Of a stretch of 6,712 nucleotides of DNA, positions 4,882-6,712 are shown piece by piece. Position 1 is the first letter of the stretch; the number at the start of each line of letters is the position of its first letter. A program made the position numbers and the translations under genes. The notes below the pieces were generated by a model that saw nothing but the letters and a program-made list of their open reading frames with translations, did no database searches and was not told the origin of the DNA. Source of the DNA: an uncultured Chloroflexota bacterium (lineage in GTDB: Bacteria; Chloroflexota; Dehalococcoidia; Dehalococcoidales; RBG-16-60-22); contig CAIWTG010000159.1 of assembly GCA_903915565.1 (NCBI GenBank), positions 1-6,712 on the forward strand, read 5' to 3'.

Positions 4882-6712
4882 TTGGCAATTCAATCTGTTC
4901 ATTGTAATATTGCTGGTCGTGAATTAACTATTGAGACGGGCAAACTTGCCCAACAGGCCAATGCCGCCGTTACCGTTCGCTATGGCGATACGGTAGTTCT
5001 GGTCACCGTCTGTTTTAATAAAGTACCTAGAGAAGGGGTGGATTTCCTGCCCCTGACTATTGATTACGAAGAGCGGCTTTACGCTGCCGGCAAGATACCC
5101 GGTGGCTTTATCCGCCGCGAGGGGCGCCCCAGCGAAGCAGCTACCCTTGCCTGTCGCATGACCGACCGACCTATTCGTCCGCTCCTCCCCAAGAGCTGGC
5201 ACTCGGAAATTCAGATTGTCACCACCGTCCTTTCCACTGACCAGGAAAACGACCCGGATATGCTTTCCATTATCGGCTCCTCAACCGTGTTGGCATTGTC
5301 CGAGATACCGTTTGATGGTCCGGTGGGCACGGTTAACGTCGGCTACATCAACGGCGAGCTGGTCCTCAACCCCAAGATGGCGCAGTTTGATGAAAGCCAG
5401 CTCGACCTTATTGTTGTGAGTACCAAAGATAAAATTATCATGGTAGAAGCTGGCGCCAAAGAGGTCGCCGAAGATATCGTCCTTAAAGGCATTACCTTCG
5501 CCCACGAAGCTAACCAGGCAATTATAAAAATTCAGGAAGAGCTGGTCAATTTAGCTGGCAAACCCAAGATACCGGTGCCGGAAGAAAAGGTCAATAGCGA
5601 AGCCGTCGAAGCGTTGACTCATAAAATTGACGAAGAACTGGCGCAGGTCTTGAAACAGACGGATAAAAACGTCCGTGAGCAAATGCTTGATACCATGGTT
5701 AAAGACCTCATGTCCCGTAACTCGAATGAAGAGCTATCGGAGAGCGAAATCGCCTCTATTGTTGATACGAAAGTGAAAAAAGCTGTCCGCACCAATGTTC
5801 TAGAACAGGGTAAACGCATCAGCGGACGTAACTTAACAGAAATCCGTCCCCTCGCCTGCGAGGTCGGAATGCTACCGCGTACCCACGGCTCCGGCATGTT
5901 CACCCGCGGCCAGACCCAGGTGATGTCCATTACCACGCTTGGCTCTGCCCGCCAGGAACAAATGCTGGATGGCCTGGGCATCGAGGATAGCAAACGCTTT
6001 ATCCATCATTATAACTTCCCCGGCTTCTCTACCGGCGAGGTCCGGCGCGTCGGTTCACCCGGACGGCGGGAAATCGGGCACGGCGCCCTAGCCGAGCGCG
6101 CTTTAATACCCGTCCTCCCCTCCGCCGATGACTTCCCATACACCATCCGCCTCGTCTCGGAGGTTTTAAGCTCTTCCGGCAGCACCTCGATGGCTAGCGT
6201 CTGCGCCGGCAGCCTTTCTTTGATGGACGCCGGTGTACCCGTTAAAAAAGCCGTGGCTGGTATTGCCATGGGGCTGGTTACCGATGATAACGGCAAGTTC
6301 GCCGTGTTGACGGATATTGAGGGCATCGAGGACTTTAACGGCGACATGGACTTCAAAATCGCCGGCACCAGCGACGGCATTACTGCCATTCAAATGGATA
6401 CCAAACTAAAGGGCATTACCCTGGAGATTGTGGAAAAAACTCTTAACCAGGCCAAGGATGCCCGCGCTTTCATTTTAGATAAAATGAGCCAGGCTATTAC
6501 CACCCCGCGCGCGGATGTTTCCAAATACGCCCCGCGCATGACTAAGATAAAAATCGACCAGAGTAAAATCGGGGCGGTTATCGGCACCGGCGGCAAGACC
6601 ATCCGCTCGATTATCGAATCTACCAAGACAACCATTGATGTTGCCGATGACGGCACCATAACCATCGGCTCAAATGATGCTGAGGCCACGCAAAAAGCCG
6701 TCAGCATTATCG
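4882..6712 (+). CDS. pnp: Polyribonucleotide nucleotidyltransferase (PNPase), C-terminus cut by window edge
   Basis: PNPase degrades RNA 3'-to-5' by phosphorolysis and acts in mRNA turnover as a trimer, often within the degradosome. The frame opens at TTG 4882 and stays open for 610 codons to the right edge; full proteins have about 700-750 residues, so the rest of the KH domain and the S1 domain are missing. The first RNase PH-like domain (about 1-145) includes VRYGDTVVLVTV, FLPLTIDYEERLYAAGKIPGG and RMTDRPIRPLLP. An all-alpha linker follows (about 150-300). The second, catalytic PH domain (about 310-550) has RTHGSGMFTRGQTQV, GSTSMASVC (433-441) for phosphate binding and EDFNGDMDFK (483-492), with the aspartates Asp484 and Asp490 and Lys492 of the active site kept. 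The KH domain begins near 555, with its GxxG loop reading GTGG (568-571), where Lys or Arg is more usual at the second position. It is co-transcribed with rpsO. Confidence 0.97.
   Translation, partial: MAIQSVHCNIAGRELTIETGKLAQQANAAVTVRYGDTVVLVTVCFNKVPREGVDFLPLTIDYEERLYAAGKIPGGFIRREGRPSEAATLACRMTDRPIRPLLPKSWHSEIQIVTTVLSTDQENDPDMLSIIGSSTVLALSEIPFDGPVGTVNVGYINGELVLNPKMAQFDESQLDLIVVSTKDKIIMVEAGAKEVAEDIVLKGITFAHEANQAIIKIQEELVNLAGKPKIPVPEEKVNSEAVEALTHKIDEELAQVLKQTDKNVREQMLDTMVKDLMSRNSNEELSESEIASIVDTKVKKAVRTNVLEQGKRISGRNLTEIRPLACEVGMLPRTHGSGMFTRGQTQVMSITTLGSARQEQMLDGLGIEDSKRFIHHYNFPGFSTGEVRRVGSPGRREIGHGALAERALIPVLPSADDFPYTIRLVSEVLSSSGSTSMASVCAGSLSLMDAGVPVKKAVAGIAMGLVTDDNGKFAVLTDIEGIEDFNGDMDFKIAGTSDGITAIQMDTKLKGITLEIVEKTLNQAKDARAFILDKMSQAITTPRADVSKYAPRMTKIKIDQSKIGAVIGTGGKTIRSIIESTKTTIDVADDGTITIGSNDAEATQKAVSII

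Noticed and set aside
5619..6707. Several minus-strand open frames of 75-126 codons
   Set aside because: They are antisense to pnp, whose frame is unmistakable, and their serine-rich compositions are typical of shadow frames.

Overview
The window holds two divergently transcribed bacterial operons separated by a 393-bp intergenic region. The left two thirds, on the minus strand, is a [NiFe]-hydrogenase maturation operon in the order hypA, hypB, hypF, a flavoredoxin-type flavin reductase, then hypC, which is cut by the left edge. The right third, on the plus strand, is the housekeeping pair rpsO (ribosomal protein S15) and pnp (polynucleotide phosphorylase), with pnp cut by the right edge. No tRNA, rRNA, CRISPR array or transposase gene was seen.

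The organism is a bacterium of middling GC content that lives anaerobically or uses H2 at least part of the time. The PNPase and S15 sequences, the TTG start codons and the dispersed hairpin repeats would fit an uncultured Chloroflexota lineage such as Dehalococcoidia. That placement is an impression from memory of family sequences, not a computed phylogeny, and should be held loosely.

The hyp genes work together as follows. HypA and HypB deliver nickel to the hydrogenase large subunit. HypF makes the carbamoyl group from carbamoyl phosphate that becomes the cyanide ligands. HypC, with HypD (presumably beyond the left edge), carries the Fe(CN)2CO unit. The unexpected member is the flavin reductase. 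It overlaps hypF by one base (TAATG) and is followed 12 bases later by hypC, so it is very probably co-translated with the maturation proteins. hypA/hypB has the same TAATG junction. The one loose joint is hypB-hypF, where a 91-bp gap contains a hairpin resembling a dispersed repeat and a second short palindromic piece.

The central intergenic region holds a credible sigma-70-type promoter for each operon. The rpsO promoter has an extended TGnTATAAT -10. The hypA promoter lies so close to the start codon that it predicts an almost leaderless mRNA. Between them lies a pair of structured, repeat-like segments, including a 135-bp block bounded by imperfect inverted repeats that looks like a non-autonomous mobile or dispersed element. 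I see no clearly new multi-gene system here; the points most worth a second look are the flavin reductase in the hyp operon and the repeat elements.
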